DNA of 64,000 nucleotides from Candidatus Paracaedibacter symbiosus (GCF_000757605.1 NZ_JQAK01000001.1:1390627-1454626); one strand, 5' to 3'. Positions 8,026 through 16,887 are shown, numbered from the stretch's first letter. Notes: generated by a model not told the origin, from the letters alone. A program made the numbers and translations.

Positions 8026-8171
8026 GCCGGTTTCCCCTCCTGTTTCCGTTTTTCGATAAATTTCTTCCAGCATTGAGGCTGATAAATCCTGATTTATCAC
8101 CACTTGCTGCCATTTTAGTTTTTGTAATGGCTCCGCGATCTGAGCAGCGCAGGCCACAAGGGTGATTTTTT
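8026..8171 (-). other. Displaced HemD C-terminal coding segment
   Basis: In the frame of the Mic60-like gene, and with no stop before it, this segment reads ITLVACAAQIAEPLQKLKW, then QQVVINQDLSASMLEEIY. That is the closing strand-helix of uroporphyrinogen-III synthase (typically I-a-x-a-x-x-x-L-x-x-x-x-x-x-x-x-a-x-x-p-x-x-x-x-L). It is joined to the hemD frame only if one T is added in the GTTT next to the A8 run (plus-strand 8166-8176). It has no start codon with a ribosome site other than the GTG at 8157. Confidence 0.7.
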
Positions 8172-8747
8172 TTAAACAGATTCTAGTTTATGAAGCTGGA
8201 TAGCTTTGGCCAGCACTTCAGCAGTTTTACGGGAAAAAATAGGAATTATCCTAATCTGATTGGCAGCAAATGCTGTGAGGACATCTTGCGAGAAATGGGG
8301 CGTGGGAATTGTTTTATAAAGAATTATTTTCTCCGCATGATAGCCTTTTTTTTGCAAACACTCCACCACGTCGTAATGCAAGCTTTCCCCACAAATATGG
8401 AGCAATTTTTCCGCTTTAGGAGAGGTTTTATTCACAATCAGTTGACAAAGCTCTTCGGCGGAATTTTTAGCTGTATAAATTGTCTCAAAGCCTAGTTTTT
8501 TTGCTGTTAAAGCGGTTTTGTTGCCAACACACCAAATAGGTTTTTGTAAAAAGGAATTTATTTCCGAAAAGATCATCAAAGACCTGGCAGACGTTACAAT
8601 GAGCCCTGTGTAATCCGATGCTGTGGGTGTTTGTGGTTGGGGAATCAATTCAATTTCAAGCAACGGTGCTTTCAAGACAGGGACATGCAAATTTTTTTCA
8701 AATTCTATTGCATCATCCAGTGGTCGTGTCAGCAATATGCATGCCAT
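8172..8747 (-). CDS. hemD: Uroporphyrinogen-III synthase, C-terminus frameshifted
   Basis: HemD closes the hydroxymethylbilane chain to uroporphyrinogen III. The 191-residue frame has the expected N-terminal LLTRPLDDA, the SARSL element after GLIVTS, and CGESLHYD near residue 130. It lies directly after hemC. The frame stops at TAA (8172) about 45 residues short of the family's usual 230-250, and the missing end is encoded just downstream in another frame. The start at 8747 has GAGGGAAG upstream. It may be a recent null allele, a sequence error, or a truncated enzyme; the fold's closing strand would be lost. Confidence 0.85.
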   Translation of the reverse strand: MACILLTRPLDDAIEFEKNLHVPVLKAPLLEIELIPQPQTPTASDYTGLIVTSARSLMIFSEINSFLQKPIWCVGNKTALTAKKLGFETIYTAKNSAEELCQLIVNKTSPKAEKLLHICGESLHYDVVECLQKKGYHAEKIILYKTIPTPHFSQDVLTAFAANQIRIIPIFSRKTAEVLAKAIQLHKLESV

Positions 8748-8799
8748 GTTTCTTCCCTCTGCGACTTTCAGTTGTTTAAGCCCAGTGAATCAAAATTGA

Positions 8800-8941
8800 A
8801 AGAAGTGCATTTTAGCTGTTTTTGCCTGCCCATTTCGCCTCATTTCTCGACGTAGATTAACTACTTTATCGAAATTTGGTTTTATTTCAGGCTAAAAACA
8901 GCTCAAAATCTTCCTCATTAAATTTTGTTCCCAGAACCTAG
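8800..8941 (-). repeat. Dispersed intergenic repeat, family A (copy 1)
   Basis: Fills most of the 226-base gap between hemC and hemD. It shares a core with copies at 12379 and 42922: a CTCGA-CGTAGATTAACTA block, then TTTATCGAAATTTGG, then TTTATTTCAGGCTAAAAA and CTCAAAATC. The right end is CCCAGAACCTAG. Orientation is arbitrary, since no transposase is visible. No coding potential. Confidence 0.65.
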
Positions 8942-8973
8942 ATATATTGCGTCATTTTTGTTTTAAAATCATC

Positions 8974-9876
8974 TCAATTTTTTATAAGACGTGTTTGAAG
9001 TTCTCTTGCAATTTCACGCCCAAGGTAAATTGGGTCTTGTCCCCTTGACTCAAATCGGACCATTTGTGTGGCATCTTCAGTGGCAAGGACACCTGTTAAA
9101 TGTATCATCCCCTCTTCCCTAAGGGAAGCAAAGGCAGCAATGGGCGTCCGGCATGTTCCGCCCAAGGCTTTAAGTAAGGCACGTTCCGCTGTCATGCGGT
9201 AAAAAGTTTCCGCATGGTTGATTTGACTTAAGAGACTCCTGATTTTAACATCTGTCTGACGGCATTCTATGGCAATGATTCCTTGGCCTGCGGCGGGGAC
9301 CATTAAGTTTAAAGGAAGTCGTTCAGTCATTTTTTCTCGTAAGTTAAGCCGCCGTAGCCCCGCATCTGCAAGGATAATGGCATCATACTTGCCATCTTCT
9401 AGCTGTTGGAGCCGGGTACCAATATTACCCCGAATCGACTTAATTGTGAAATCCGGCCTCAGCTTTAATAGCTGTGCGGCTCGGCGTGGGGAACAGCTCC
9501 CAACAACAGACCCTTTTGGCATTTCTTCGAGAGGGATTTTTTCTCGGCTAATCCATACATCCCACGGTGATTCGCGAGGCAGCACCGCAGCAATTTCCAA
9601 CGAGCGTGGCAAGATCGATTCCATGTCTTTAAGAGAATGGACAGCACAGTCGATATCACCTTGCATTAAGGCGGTTTCAATTTCTTTGGCAAATAAGGCT
9701 TTGCCCCCCATATCATACAACGGGCGATCTTGAATCATATCGCCGGTGGTTTTGATGGGGACCACTTCACACTCTTCGATTGTGAGTAGGTTTTTAGCAA
9801 CCAAAGCTTCGATAACTAATTCTGTTTGTTTTAATGCTAATGGGCTTGAGCGTGTGCCAATGCGAATAACCACCAT
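8974..9876 (-). CDS. hemC: Hydroxymethylbilane synthase (porphobilinogen deaminase)
   Basis: Polymerises four porphobilinogens to hydroxymethylbilane. At 300 residues it is full length. The dipyrromethane cofactor cysteine is Cys242 in ALGGTCRTPIAAF, exactly the family numbering. The catalytic Asp84 is in SLKDME and the substrate-binding arginines lie in SCSPRRAAQL (127-136). It is the first gene of the hemC-hemD-Mic60-hemY run. The start ATG at 9876 precedes the conserved VIRIGTRSSPLAL. Unlike hemD and hemY, this gene is intact. Confidence 0.98.
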   Translation of the reverse strand: MVVIRIGTRSSPLALKQTELVIEALVAKNLLTIEECEVVPIKTTGDMIQDRPLYDMGGKALFAKEIETALMQGDIDCAVHSLKDMESILPRSLEIAAVLPRESPWDVWISREKIPLEEMPKGSVVGSCSPRRAAQLLKLRPDFTIKSIRGNIGTRLQQLEDGKYDAIILADAGLRRLNLREKMTERLPLNLMVPAAGQGIIAIECRQTDVKIRSLLSQINHAETFYRMTAERALLKALGGTCRTPIAAFASLREEGMIHLTGVLATEDATQMVRFESRGQDPIYLGREIARELQTRLIKN

Positions 9877-10028
9877 GTTTCCTTGCTAAAATTCTTTTGA
9901 GGATGATTCTGAGCTATTTTTTTGAAAAAATCATCTGGAATTTCGTCAATATTAATTAAAAAATCTGGAAGTTTAGGTTGATAGCTAAATTTCTCCAATG
10001 ATTAAGACTCTCCCTATATTAAATTAAA

Positions 10029-10238
10029 TTGGAAGGTATTGAAGCTTCATATTTTAATTATCGTATTAATGAGCAGGATAAACAGGCTCTTATTGAATAT
10101 GTTTCATCTGTGGGGACGATAATAGCACTTCTGTCCTGGTTAAAAACATTTTATCCTGACTCAACTGCTGGGTATCTCATTGTCTCAATTGTCCTTACTC
10201 TGTTAATTGCTTTTCTTTTCTGGAGAGGAATTCGTTAA
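10029..10238 (+). CDS. Possible small membrane protein
   Basis: A 69-codon frame with a TTG start and no clear ribosome site. It has a soluble N-terminus (YRINEQDKQALIEYVSS) and two hydrophobic helices (GTIIALLSWL and GYLIVSIVLTLLIAFLFW), ending GIR. The composition looks like a real two-helix membrane protein. It stands alone in the 547-base gap between hemC and the patatin gene. It could also be the remnant of a larger gene. I do not recognise it. Confidence 0.35.
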   Translation: MEGIEASYFNYRINEQDKQALIEYVSSVGTIIALLSWLKTFYPDSTAGYLIVSIVLTLLIAFLFWRGIR

Positions 10239-10423
10239 CTTTAAGAAGTTTTTACCAAAATATATGATCTAATCTTTCCAAAATATTAACTTTTTCGCAT
10301 TATTGTTACCAAGTTAGGTCCAGGCGTCATAGCCTAGATGTCTATACCTAAACAACTTGAAGACCTAGAATTAGGATGAGTTGTTTGGGGATATTAGTAA
10401 CAAAAAGGCGAAAGGAGTTCTTC

Positions 10424-11470
10424 ATGTCTTTGAAATCCCTGCTATTCTCCTGCATTTTTTGTCTTCCCGCCCTTGCTGATGAAATTGAGCTTCCCGATTA
10501 TTTAGGTGATACACGCCCAAGTAAGGTCTCAATGTGTTTTGATGGTGGTGGGATCCGTGGGATTTTTTCCCTCGAAGTTTTAAAATCGGTGACAGATGGT
10601 CTGCCACAACCTTTGACGAAATATGTCGATTTGTTTGCTGGGCCCTCAACTGGGGGGATGATTGCCTTGGGGCTTTCTATGGATAAACCTATTGAAGACA
10701 TCTTAAAAATCTATACAGAAAAGGGCAGCGAAGTTTTTTATACCAGCTGGAGGCACACTTTTCGATCTTTATTTGGTCTTGTTGACCAGAAATATAGTGT
10801 GGAGAAGTTCGAACCCCTTTTACAAAATTTTTATGGCCATGACATACATTTCAGTGACATTAAAGCAGCTGATGCTGTGGTCTATAGTGTCGATATCACG
10901 CAAGGGTCTTTGAAAGCATTCTCAACGTATTCGGCGAGGAAAGATCCCGCAGCTGATTATGCAGTGTGGTTTGCGGCACGAGCAACCTCGGCGGCTCCCA
11001 CCTACTTTAAAGCCGTTAATGATAATGGCAATGCTTTAGTGGATGGAGGATTGGCTATTAATGAAGCAAGTCATCAAGCAGCTTTGTTAATTCAGGAAGA
11101 GTATGGTTGGGATGTTTTTAAACAGCTAAAAACCATTTCAATTGGGACAGGTACTTATTATGAGCCTTTACATTTTGAGACCGTCAAAGATTGGGGCGTT
11201 GCAAAGTGGGTCGAGCCAATCAGCTCAGTTATGATGAATGTGGATAGTAATACAGCTGATAAAGATATGAGAAGGCTTTATCCCTCAACTGAACAATATG
11301 TTCGTCTGAATACCTCCTTTCAAGAAAACATAGCATTGGATGGAGTGGATGCTGCGTCCATTACGAAATTGCAAACAGAGACTCTTACTTATATAAAACA
11401 AAATCCTGAAATGATTGATGCAGCGCGAAAAATATTGTTGAAGAATGGTGTGAAGCCGGTATTCTATTAA
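10424..11470 (+). CDS. Secreted patatin-like phospholipase
   Basis: Patatin-type lipid acyl hydrolase using a Ser-Asp dyad. The oxyanion loop DGGGIRG is at 40-46, the nucleophile elbow GPSTG has Ser75, and Asp207 is in LVDGGLAIN. I choose the ATG at 10424, with AAAGGAG ten bases upstream. It opens a clear Sec signal peptide (LLFSCIFCLPALA, cleaved near 18). The longer frame from 10376 has no ribosome site. Export of a patatin phospholipase is well known in intracellular bacteria, where it acts on host membranes; that role here is inference. It stands alone in its transcription unit. Confidence 0.9.
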   Translation: MSLKSLLFSCIFCLPALADEIELPDYLGDTRPSKVSMCFDGGGIRGIFSLEVLKSVTDGLPQPLTKYVDLFAGPSTGGMIALGLSMDKPIEDILKIYTEKGSEVFYTSWRHTFRSLFGLVDQKYSVEKFEPLLQNFYGHDIHFSDIKAADAVVYSVDITQGSLKAFSTYSARKDPAADYAVWFAARATSAAPTYFKAVNDNGNALVDGGLAINEASHQAALLIQEEYGWDVFKQLKTISIGTGTYYEPLHFETVKDWGVAKWVEPISSVMMNVDSNTADKDMRRLYPSTEQYVRLNTSFQENIALDGVDAASITKLQTETLTYIKQNPEMIDAARKILLKNGVKPVFY

Positions 11471-11479
11471 ATTAAGTTT

Positions 11480-11499
11480 AGGCTCTGTGTCCCTAATTT
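11480..11499. repeat. Solo family A end motif
   Basis: The 20 bases after the patatin gene match the left terminus of the repeat at 12379 except for one base (C for T at the twelfth position). No matching right end is found nearby, so this is a solo end or an eroded copy. The rest of the gap to 11717 shows no gene. Confidence 0.4.
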
Positions 11500-11717
11500 G
11501 ATGTAAGGGAATCAAGGGATTTTCCTTGCTAATCTGTCACTCCTTGAGAGTGCCGCACAAACGTTAAAATCCCCTGGTTTTCTCTGTTTCTTATATCAAA
11601 CTAAGTTTATTGGGCAAAATAGGATTCCCCACTTTCCGACATCCTTTACCCCATTACTTAACCTTGAAAGAGAACTGACAGCTGAGGGAAGCTGCGGTAC
11701 TGAGGCTGAAGAGGGAG

Positions 11718-12410
11718 TCAAATATCACTCTTTTTTAGAGGCCATTGCTGCGGGACTGAATTTGATTTTGACTGGCTTTTTATTTGTTTTTTAGTTGGAA
11801 GATTTGTAGGGTTCTGGCCTTCCCTATCAAACTTTGTGGGAACTTCCTTTACCCCTGAGGCAGTTTTTCTTTTGCGAATTTTAGCCCAAGCTCCAAAGAC
11901 ACGATTTTTATAAGCTTCATTTGCAATAGGGTTGTTGGCCGAGTGATATAACTTCACCGCTTTTTCAGTTGAGCCGGTTTGCCGTTTTAAGCGCGTTAAT
12001 AATTTGGCGGCGTAGCCGATGTTTTTTTGTGGATCGAGCATTTCCTCAATGGAGTTAAAATGACGCCGATGTGAGGGTAAATGGAGTTGCATTGGACCAA
12101 CACTAATATTGCGGCAACCTTGGCTTTGCTTGTCTTTGATGAAACGGACAGCCTCTGCAACAGTTTTAAACGTGTAACCGCGCCCACTGGCATTAACTGA
12201 TAAAGGGGCGAGTTTTGATTCAATATGCCCAATCGCTTCAAGCAATCCTGGCTCGATCCCCTTTGATTTTTCTTGTGCATCAATGTGGTATCGGCAAACA
12301 TCACGCGTTAAATGAGGTTGTGTTGGCTTCGCACCGCATTTATTTGTCATACTAACAAGTGTTATCAATATCAAGCTCAGGCTCTGTGTCTCTAATTTTC
12401 CCAAATTCAT
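11718..12410 (-). CDS. Lytic transglycosylase (SLT family)
   Basis: Cleaves peptidoglycan glycan strands with formation of 1,6-anhydro ends. The core shows the catalytic Glu in AIGHIESKLAPLSVN, then ISVGPMQLHL and DPQKNIGYAAKLL, the order seen in the SLT/VirB1-like fold. The C-terminal 60 residues are basic and disordered. Starts are ambiguous. The frame is open to 12665, but 12379-12540 is a family A repeat that contributes the codons there. Met at 12410 gives a short signal-like helix (LSLILITLVSM); Met at 12350 is the first one clear of the repeat. The gene's original 5' end may have been replaced by the repeat. Confidence 0.75.
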   Translation of the reverse strand: MNLGKLETQSLSLILITLVSMTNKCGAKPTQPHLTRDVCRYHIDAQEKSKGIEPGLLEAIGHIESKLAPLSVNASGRGYTFKTVAEAVRFIKDKQSQGCRNISVGPMQLHLPSHRRHFNSIEEMLDPQKNIGYAAKLLTRLKRQTGSTEKAVKLYHSANNPIANEAYKNRVFGAWAKIRKRKTASGVKEVPTKFDREGQNPTNLPTKKQIKSQSKSNSVPQQWPLKKSDI

Positions 12411-12540
12411 TTTGGTCATTTTTGCATACAGATTTCCCCAAATTTTTCGAAGTAGATAAACGACGGCATTGAAATTGGGTTTCATTTTTAGCCAAAAATT
12501 TCTTAAAATCATCTTTGGCTGAATTAGGTACACAGGACCT
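12379..12540. repeat. Family A repeat with terminal inverted repeats (copy 2)
   Basis: About 162 bases with imperfect 20-base inverted ends: AGGCTCTGTGTCTCTAATTT at the left and the reverse complement of GAATTAGGTACACAGGACCT at the right (about 15 of 19 positions agree). The core CGAAGTAGATAAAC and TTGAAATTGGGTTTCATTTT is shared with copies at 8800 and 42922. The structure is that of a small non-autonomous element. It overlaps the 5' end of the lytic transglycosylase gene. Confidence 0.7.
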
Positions 12541-12568
12541 AGAATCATATGACTATTTTTCATCTGGT

Positions 12569-13123
12569 CTACTCTTCTATAGCGCGAACCTCTAAGACCT
12601 CTGGCACATAATATTTCAACATATTTTCGATTCCAGATTTCAAAGTTGCAGTTGAACTTGGACAACCTGAGCAGGCACCATGCATTTTGAGGTATACCAC
12701 CCCATTGTCGAAGGAGTGAAATATAATATCTCCCCCATCTTGAGCCACAGCAGGACGGACTCGTGTATCAATCAGTTCCTGAATTTGCTGGACCAGCGGA
12801 TCATCAGAATCCGCCATGGCTATGGGCGCTGCAGCACCTTCCATTAAAATGGGAAGATTGGCTACAAAGTGTTCCATAATGTTGCCAAGCACTAATGGTT
12901 TGAGGGCATACCAGTCAGCTGCTGATTCTTTGGTCACCGTGATAAAATCATTAGCGAAGAAAACGCCTGTGATTTGTGGGACATCAAGTATCTTTTTCGC
13001 TAGTGGTGATTTTGTGCAATCATCCCCTTTATTAAAAGAGGCCGTTCCCGTTTCCAAAACAATACGTCCTGGGATGAACTTTAAGCTATCGGGATTCGGA
13101 GTTGCTTCAGTTTGAATAAACAC
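12569..13123 (-). CDS. NifU-like Fe-S cluster carrier (Nfu family)
   Basis: Nfu scaffold/carrier that passes 4Fe-4S clusters to target enzymes. The N-terminal Nfu_N domain begins MFIQTEATPNPDSLKF, the mitochondrial/alphaproteobacterial type, and the C-terminal NifU domain holds the cluster cysteines Cys151 and Cys154 in GACSGCPSST. At 184 residues it is complete. It is transcribed alone between the lytic transglycosylase and trmJ; 247 bases upstream hold no gene. Confidence 0.96.
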   Translation of the reverse strand: MFIQTEATPNPDSLKFIPGRIVLETGTASFNKGDDCTKSPLAKKILDVPQITGVFFANDFITVTKESAADWYALKPLVLGNIMEHFVANLPILMEGAAAPIAMADSDDPLVQQIQELIDTRVRPAVAQDGGDIIFHSFDNGVVYLKMHGACSGCPSSTATLKSGIENMLKYYVPEVLEVRAIEE

Positions 13124-13370
13124 GAAAATCCTTTAAGTTTCATTTTTTATCAATGATTTGTTCTAGTTTTAAGCATCTTTACTAGAAAGTTCAAGACCTT
13201 TTTATTAAAAATCAAAATTTAACAATAGGTTAACATTAAAAAAAATTGTTTTCCCCTTATTTTTTTAATTTTTCAGCATTTCCTTGCACCCAAAACAGCT
13301 CTACTTCCAGAAAGGTGCATAGAGCCATAGAGCCTATCTACTTAAAAGTCTTAATTATTTAGAATCAGGA

Positions 13371-14105
13371 CTATTTAGTCTGATTTCGTGTGAGGCTTTG
13401 GAAAACGCCGCGTAAGGATCTAAGATCCTGTTCGGTTAATTGGAGGCGTGTAAAAATGTTTTGTAAGTTTTGCCACATGAGAGGTTTTTTATGAGGTTCA
13501 CGCCAGTAGTTCGCACGGTCAAGAGCTTGCTCCAAATCATCCAGAAATCGTTGTAAATTTCCTTGAGTGGCGAGTGTTGTTTCCCCACAATTGAGGAGGA
13601 TGTGAAGATCTTGTGTTTGCTTAAACCATTCATAACCCGTCAGAATCACTGCTTGGGCTAAGTTAATAGACGAGAAGTCTGGATCTACCGGAATTTGGAT
13701 TATTTGATGGCAGCGGCTGAGGATATCATTGCCTAAACCAGTCCGTTCTGGGCCAAAAAGAATGCCAACTGTGTGTTGGGCGAGTTGGGTCATTACCTTG
13801 GTCATTGCTAAGGGGAGGGGAATATATTCCTTAATCATATGTCGTTGCGTGGCGCACGTGCCGTAAAGCCATTGGAGATCAGCCGTTGCCGCCTCAATCG
13901 AATCAAACACAGAAGCTTGATGGAGAAGGTGTTCTGCGCCCGCAGCTGTGGCCACGGCTTTCTCATCCAATAAATTACATAAGGGATTAATCACCCGCAA
14001 TTGACTGAGCCCAAAGTTAGCCATTGCTCGAGCAACAGCACCAATATTTTCCGCCAATTGTGGCCGAACCAGGATAAATGTAGGCTGTTGCTGGATAGAT
14101 TGCAT
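13371..14105 (-). CDS. trmJ: tRNA (cytidine/uridine-2'-O-)-methyltransferase TrmJ
   Basis: SPOUT-class methyltransferase that modifies tRNA position 32. Motifs are FILVRPQLAENIGAVARAMANFG at the N-terminus, GILFGPERTGLGN and the trefoil-knot segment IPVDPDFSSINLAQAV. The C-terminal helical extension matches TrmJ rather than TrmL. I start it at the ATG at 14105 (MQSIQQQPTF), nine bases after the cysS stop. A TTG at 14129 would overlap cysS by 16 bases and is the alternative. It is probably cotranscribed with gltX and cysS. Confidence 0.92.
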   Translation of the reverse strand: MQSIQQQPTFILVRPQLAENIGAVARAMANFGLSQLRVINPLCNLLDEKAVATAAGAEHLLHQASVFDSIEAATADLQWLYGTCATQRHMIKEYIPLPLAMTKVMTQLAQHTVGILFGPERTGLGNDILSRCHQIIQIPVDPDFSSINLAQAVILTGYEWFKQTQDLHILLNCGETTLATQGNLQRFLDDLEQALDRANYWREPHKKPLMWQNLQNIFTRLQLTEQDLRSLRGVFQSLTRNQTK

Positions 14106-14113
14106 CGAGACTT

Positions 14114-15490
14114 TTACATTCGTCGCCAAGTGGTGCCGGCAGCAGAATCTTCAAGAATAACTCCTTGATCCCATAATTCTTGACGCAGACGATCTGCCTC
14201 TTGAAATTGCCGATTGACGCGTGCTTGTCGGCGCGCTTCTATCAACGATTCAATGGTGGCTGCATCCAGCTCTTTAGCTGTTGCTTGCTGGAACCAGATT
14301 TCTGGGTCCTGTTGCAATAAGCCCAAAAAATAACCACTTTTTTTCAAAGTGCTAGCTATTACTGTTTTTTCCTGAAGATCATCCGTTTTATGGATCTGAT
14401 TAGCAAGTTCATGCAGAGCGCTTAACGCTAAAGGAATGTTCAAATCATCTGCAAGGGCATTTAAAAGGGCAGCGTCGGGTAATACATCACCCGACTCAGC
14501 AAGATCAAGGCCGCGTAAAGCCAGATAAAGTCTATCTAGAGCTTGTTTAGCTTGCTTCGCCTGGGCTGCAGACCAATCCAACGGTTGGCGATAATGGCTC
14601 ATTATCAAAGCAAAGCGTAAAGTTTCACCAGCATAGTCACTCAGCAAATCACGCACTGTTAAAAAATTCCCCAAAGACTTGGACATTTTTTCGCCGTCTA
14701 CAGTGACATGACCATTATGCAGCCAGTAATTCGCCAAACGCTCGGTATTGTTGGCACAACAACTTTGAGCAACTTCATTTTCATGGTGGGGGAAGATCAA
14801 ATCAATACCACCCCCATGAATGTCAAAAGTGGCGCCGAGATATTTTCCCCCCATGGCAGAGCATTCAATATGCCAACCAGGGCGACCTCTGCCCCACGGG
14901 CTATCCCATCCAGGGATTTCTGGAGCCGACGGCTTCCATAAAACAAAGTCACTGGCCTCTTGCTTATAAGGAGCGACTTCTACTCTGGCGCCGGCAAGCA
15001 TATCCTCTAAATTGCGGTTGGAGAGTTGGCCATATCGTGGGAATTGTTTAACGCTGAAAAGCACATGATCTCCCGCAACATAAGCATATCCTTTGTCAAT
15101 GAGTGTTTTGATCATCTCAATCATTTCAGGGATATGGTTCGTCGCCCGAGGTTCGATATCAGGAGCAATAGCGCCAATAGCATGCATATCTTCATGGAAA
15201 GTTTTGATCGTGCGGGCAGTAATGACGCCGATTGGTTCGCCCGATTGAAGCGACGCCGCATTGATTTTATCATCCACATCCGTGATATTGCGGACATAAA
15301 CCACTTTTGGATAAAGATAACGTAAAAAGCGGGCGAGAATATCAAAAACGACAAACGGCCGGGCGTTGCCAATATGGGCAAAGTCATAAACGGTTGGCCC
15401 ACACACATACATCCCAATGCAATCGGGGTTGAGAGGGGTGAATAAATCTTTTTGCCGTGTCAGCGAATTATAAAGCTTTAAAGAGATCAT
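14114..15490 (-). CDS. cysS: Cysteine--tRNA ligase
   Basis: Class I synthetase charging tRNA-Cys. At 458 residues it is full length. The zinc ligand Cys30 is in MYVCGPTVYD and the HIGH motif is HIGN at 39-42. Further zinc-site motifs are WHIECSAM and HHENEVAQS, and the KMSKS loop is EKMSKSLGNF. The start overlaps the gltX stop by ATGA, so the two synthetases are coupled. trmJ follows on the same strand. Confidence 0.98.
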   Translation of the reverse strand: MISLKLYNSLTRQKDLFTPLNPDCIGMYVCGPTVYDFAHIGNARPFVVFDILARFLRYLYPKVVYVRNITDVDDKINAASLQSGEPIGVITARTIKTFHEDMHAIGAIAPDIEPRATNHIPEMIEMIKTLIDKGYAYVAGDHVLFSVKQFPRYGQLSNRNLEDMLAGARVEVAPYKQEASDFVLWKPSAPEIPGWDSPWGRGRPGWHIECSAMGGKYLGATFDIHGGGIDLIFPHHENEVAQSCCANNTERLANYWLHNGHVTVDGEKMSKSLGNFLTVRDLLSDYAGETLRFALIMSHYRQPLDWSAAQAKQAKQALDRLYLALRGLDLAESGDVLPDAALLNALADDLNIPLALSALHELANQIHKTDDLQEKTVIASTLKKSGYFLGLLQQDPEIWFQQATAKELDAATIESLIEARRQARVNRQFQEADRLRQELWDQGVILEDSAAGTTWRRM

Positions 15491-16851
15491 GCGGCAACCT
15501 GACTTAATCGTTTTCTCACGGTGTCATGACCAATAACTGGCAACAAAAACTTCATTTCCGGGCCATGGTCAAACCCGGTAATTGCCTGGCGTAAGGGCAT
15601 AAATAGCTCTTTGCCTTTACGCCCGGTCGCTGTTTTAAGGGCGGTGGTCCAAGTGCTCCATGTTGTTTCATCCCAGGGAGTGGGCGGCAATAGCTCGAGG
15701 GCCTGGTGAAGGTAGTCTTTATCCGTTCCCGCCGGCTGAATCTCACCAAAACAAACCACAACCCAGTCCCGAATCTCGTCTAAGTGGCGCAAATTACCGC
15801 GCAAATGGGCCCAAATATCGGCATCAACAGCAGCACAACCTAATTGCGCCAAACGGTCCTTAATCGCCTCATAAGGAGTGATTTGATAGATTTTATGGTT
15901 CAGTGTCTCTAAATCATGCATATCAAAGCGGGGAGGCGTGCGACTAAAAGTGGCAAGGTCAAAGCTTTTGGCTAGTTCATCTAAATGCAAATGAGGCTCA
16001 ATTGGCTGTGAGGTGCCAAGACGCGCTAAGAGACTATTAATCGCCATGGGTTCAATGCCGCCATCGCGCAAGGATTGCAGACTAAGACTTCCCAGACGCT
16101 TAGAAAGTGGGCCCCCTGAAACATCCATTAACAAAGTTGTGTGCCCAAACTGAATCGTGCTCGCAGGTCGACCTAACGCTTCAAATAACTGAATTTGCAC
16201 GGCTGTGTTGGTGACGTGATCTTCACCACGCAAGATATGACTAATGTTAAAATCAATGTCATCAATGACAGAAGTAATGGTATAAAGATAAGCACCGTCG
16301 CCCCTCACTAAGACAGGATCGCTCAAGGCTTGGCCATGAAATTCGGTGCGACCCCGGACTAAGTCATCCCAAATAATATCTTCGGCTTTCAGCAAAAACC
16401 GCCAGTGTGGCTTTCTGCCTTCGGCCTCAAAAGCTTGTTTTTCTGCGTCCGTTAGTCTTAAGGCAGTACGATCATAAATCGGTGGCTCACCGCGGCCTAA
16501 TTGGCGTTTGCGCTTGAAATCAAGTTCTTCTGGCGTTTCATAGCAAGGATAAAGCCTACCATCGGCAATTAGCTGCTGCATCCCTTGGAGATAGCAATCA
16601 AAACGACTCGATTGTTTAGCATAGATAGTATGTGTCAAGCCAAGCCAGGCGAGATCCAGTTCAATGGCGTCAGCAAAGTGGTCTTCAGAACGGCCGATGT
16701 CGGTATCATCAAGGCGAAGCATAAACTCAGCCTCTTGGCCGAGGAGTTGATGCTTCCTAGCAAATAGCCAGTTGATAAGAGCTGCTCTGGCATTCCCGAT
16801 ATGAAGTAAGCCAGTGGGACTTGGGGCAAAACGAACGCGTATAGTCATCAT
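15487..16851 (-). CDS. gltX: Glutamate--tRNA ligase
   Basis: Class I synthetase charging tRNA-Glu. The N-terminus is RVRFAPSPTGLLHIGNARAAL with the HIGN motif, and the KMSKS equivalent is PLSKRLGS. The length, about 454 residues, is normal. A TTG at 16863 is possible, but the ATG at 16851 (or 16848) directly precedes the conserved TIRVRFAPSPTG. Alphaproteobacteria often carry two GltX paralogues, one aminoacylating tRNA-Gln for the amidotransferase pathway; which one this is cannot be told here. Confidence 0.96.
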   Translation of the reverse strand: MMTIRVRFAPSPTGLLHIGNARAALINWLFARKHQLLGQEAEFMLRLDDTDIGRSEDHFADAIELDLAWLGLTHTIYAKQSSRFDCYLQGMQQLIADGRLYPCYETPEELDFKRKRQLGRGEPPIYDRTALRLTDAEKQAFEAEGRKPHWRFLLKAEDIIWDDLVRGRTEFHGQALSDPVLVRGDGAYLYTITSVIDDIDFNISHILRGEDHVTNTAVQIQLFEALGRPASTIQFGHTTLLMDVSGGPLSKRLGSLSLQSLRDGGIEPMAINSLLARLGTSQPIEPHLHLDELAKSFDLATFSRTPPRFDMHDLETLNHKIYQITPYEAIKDRLAQLGCAAVDADIWAHLRGNLRHLDEIRDWVVVCFGEIQPAGTDKDYLHQALELLPPTPWDETTWSTWTTALKTATGRKGKELFMPLRQAITGFDHGPEMKFLLPVIGHDTVRKRLSQVAA

Positions 16852-16887
16852 AAATTTAGTCAATTATTGAGCTCTCTCGCCCCTCAT

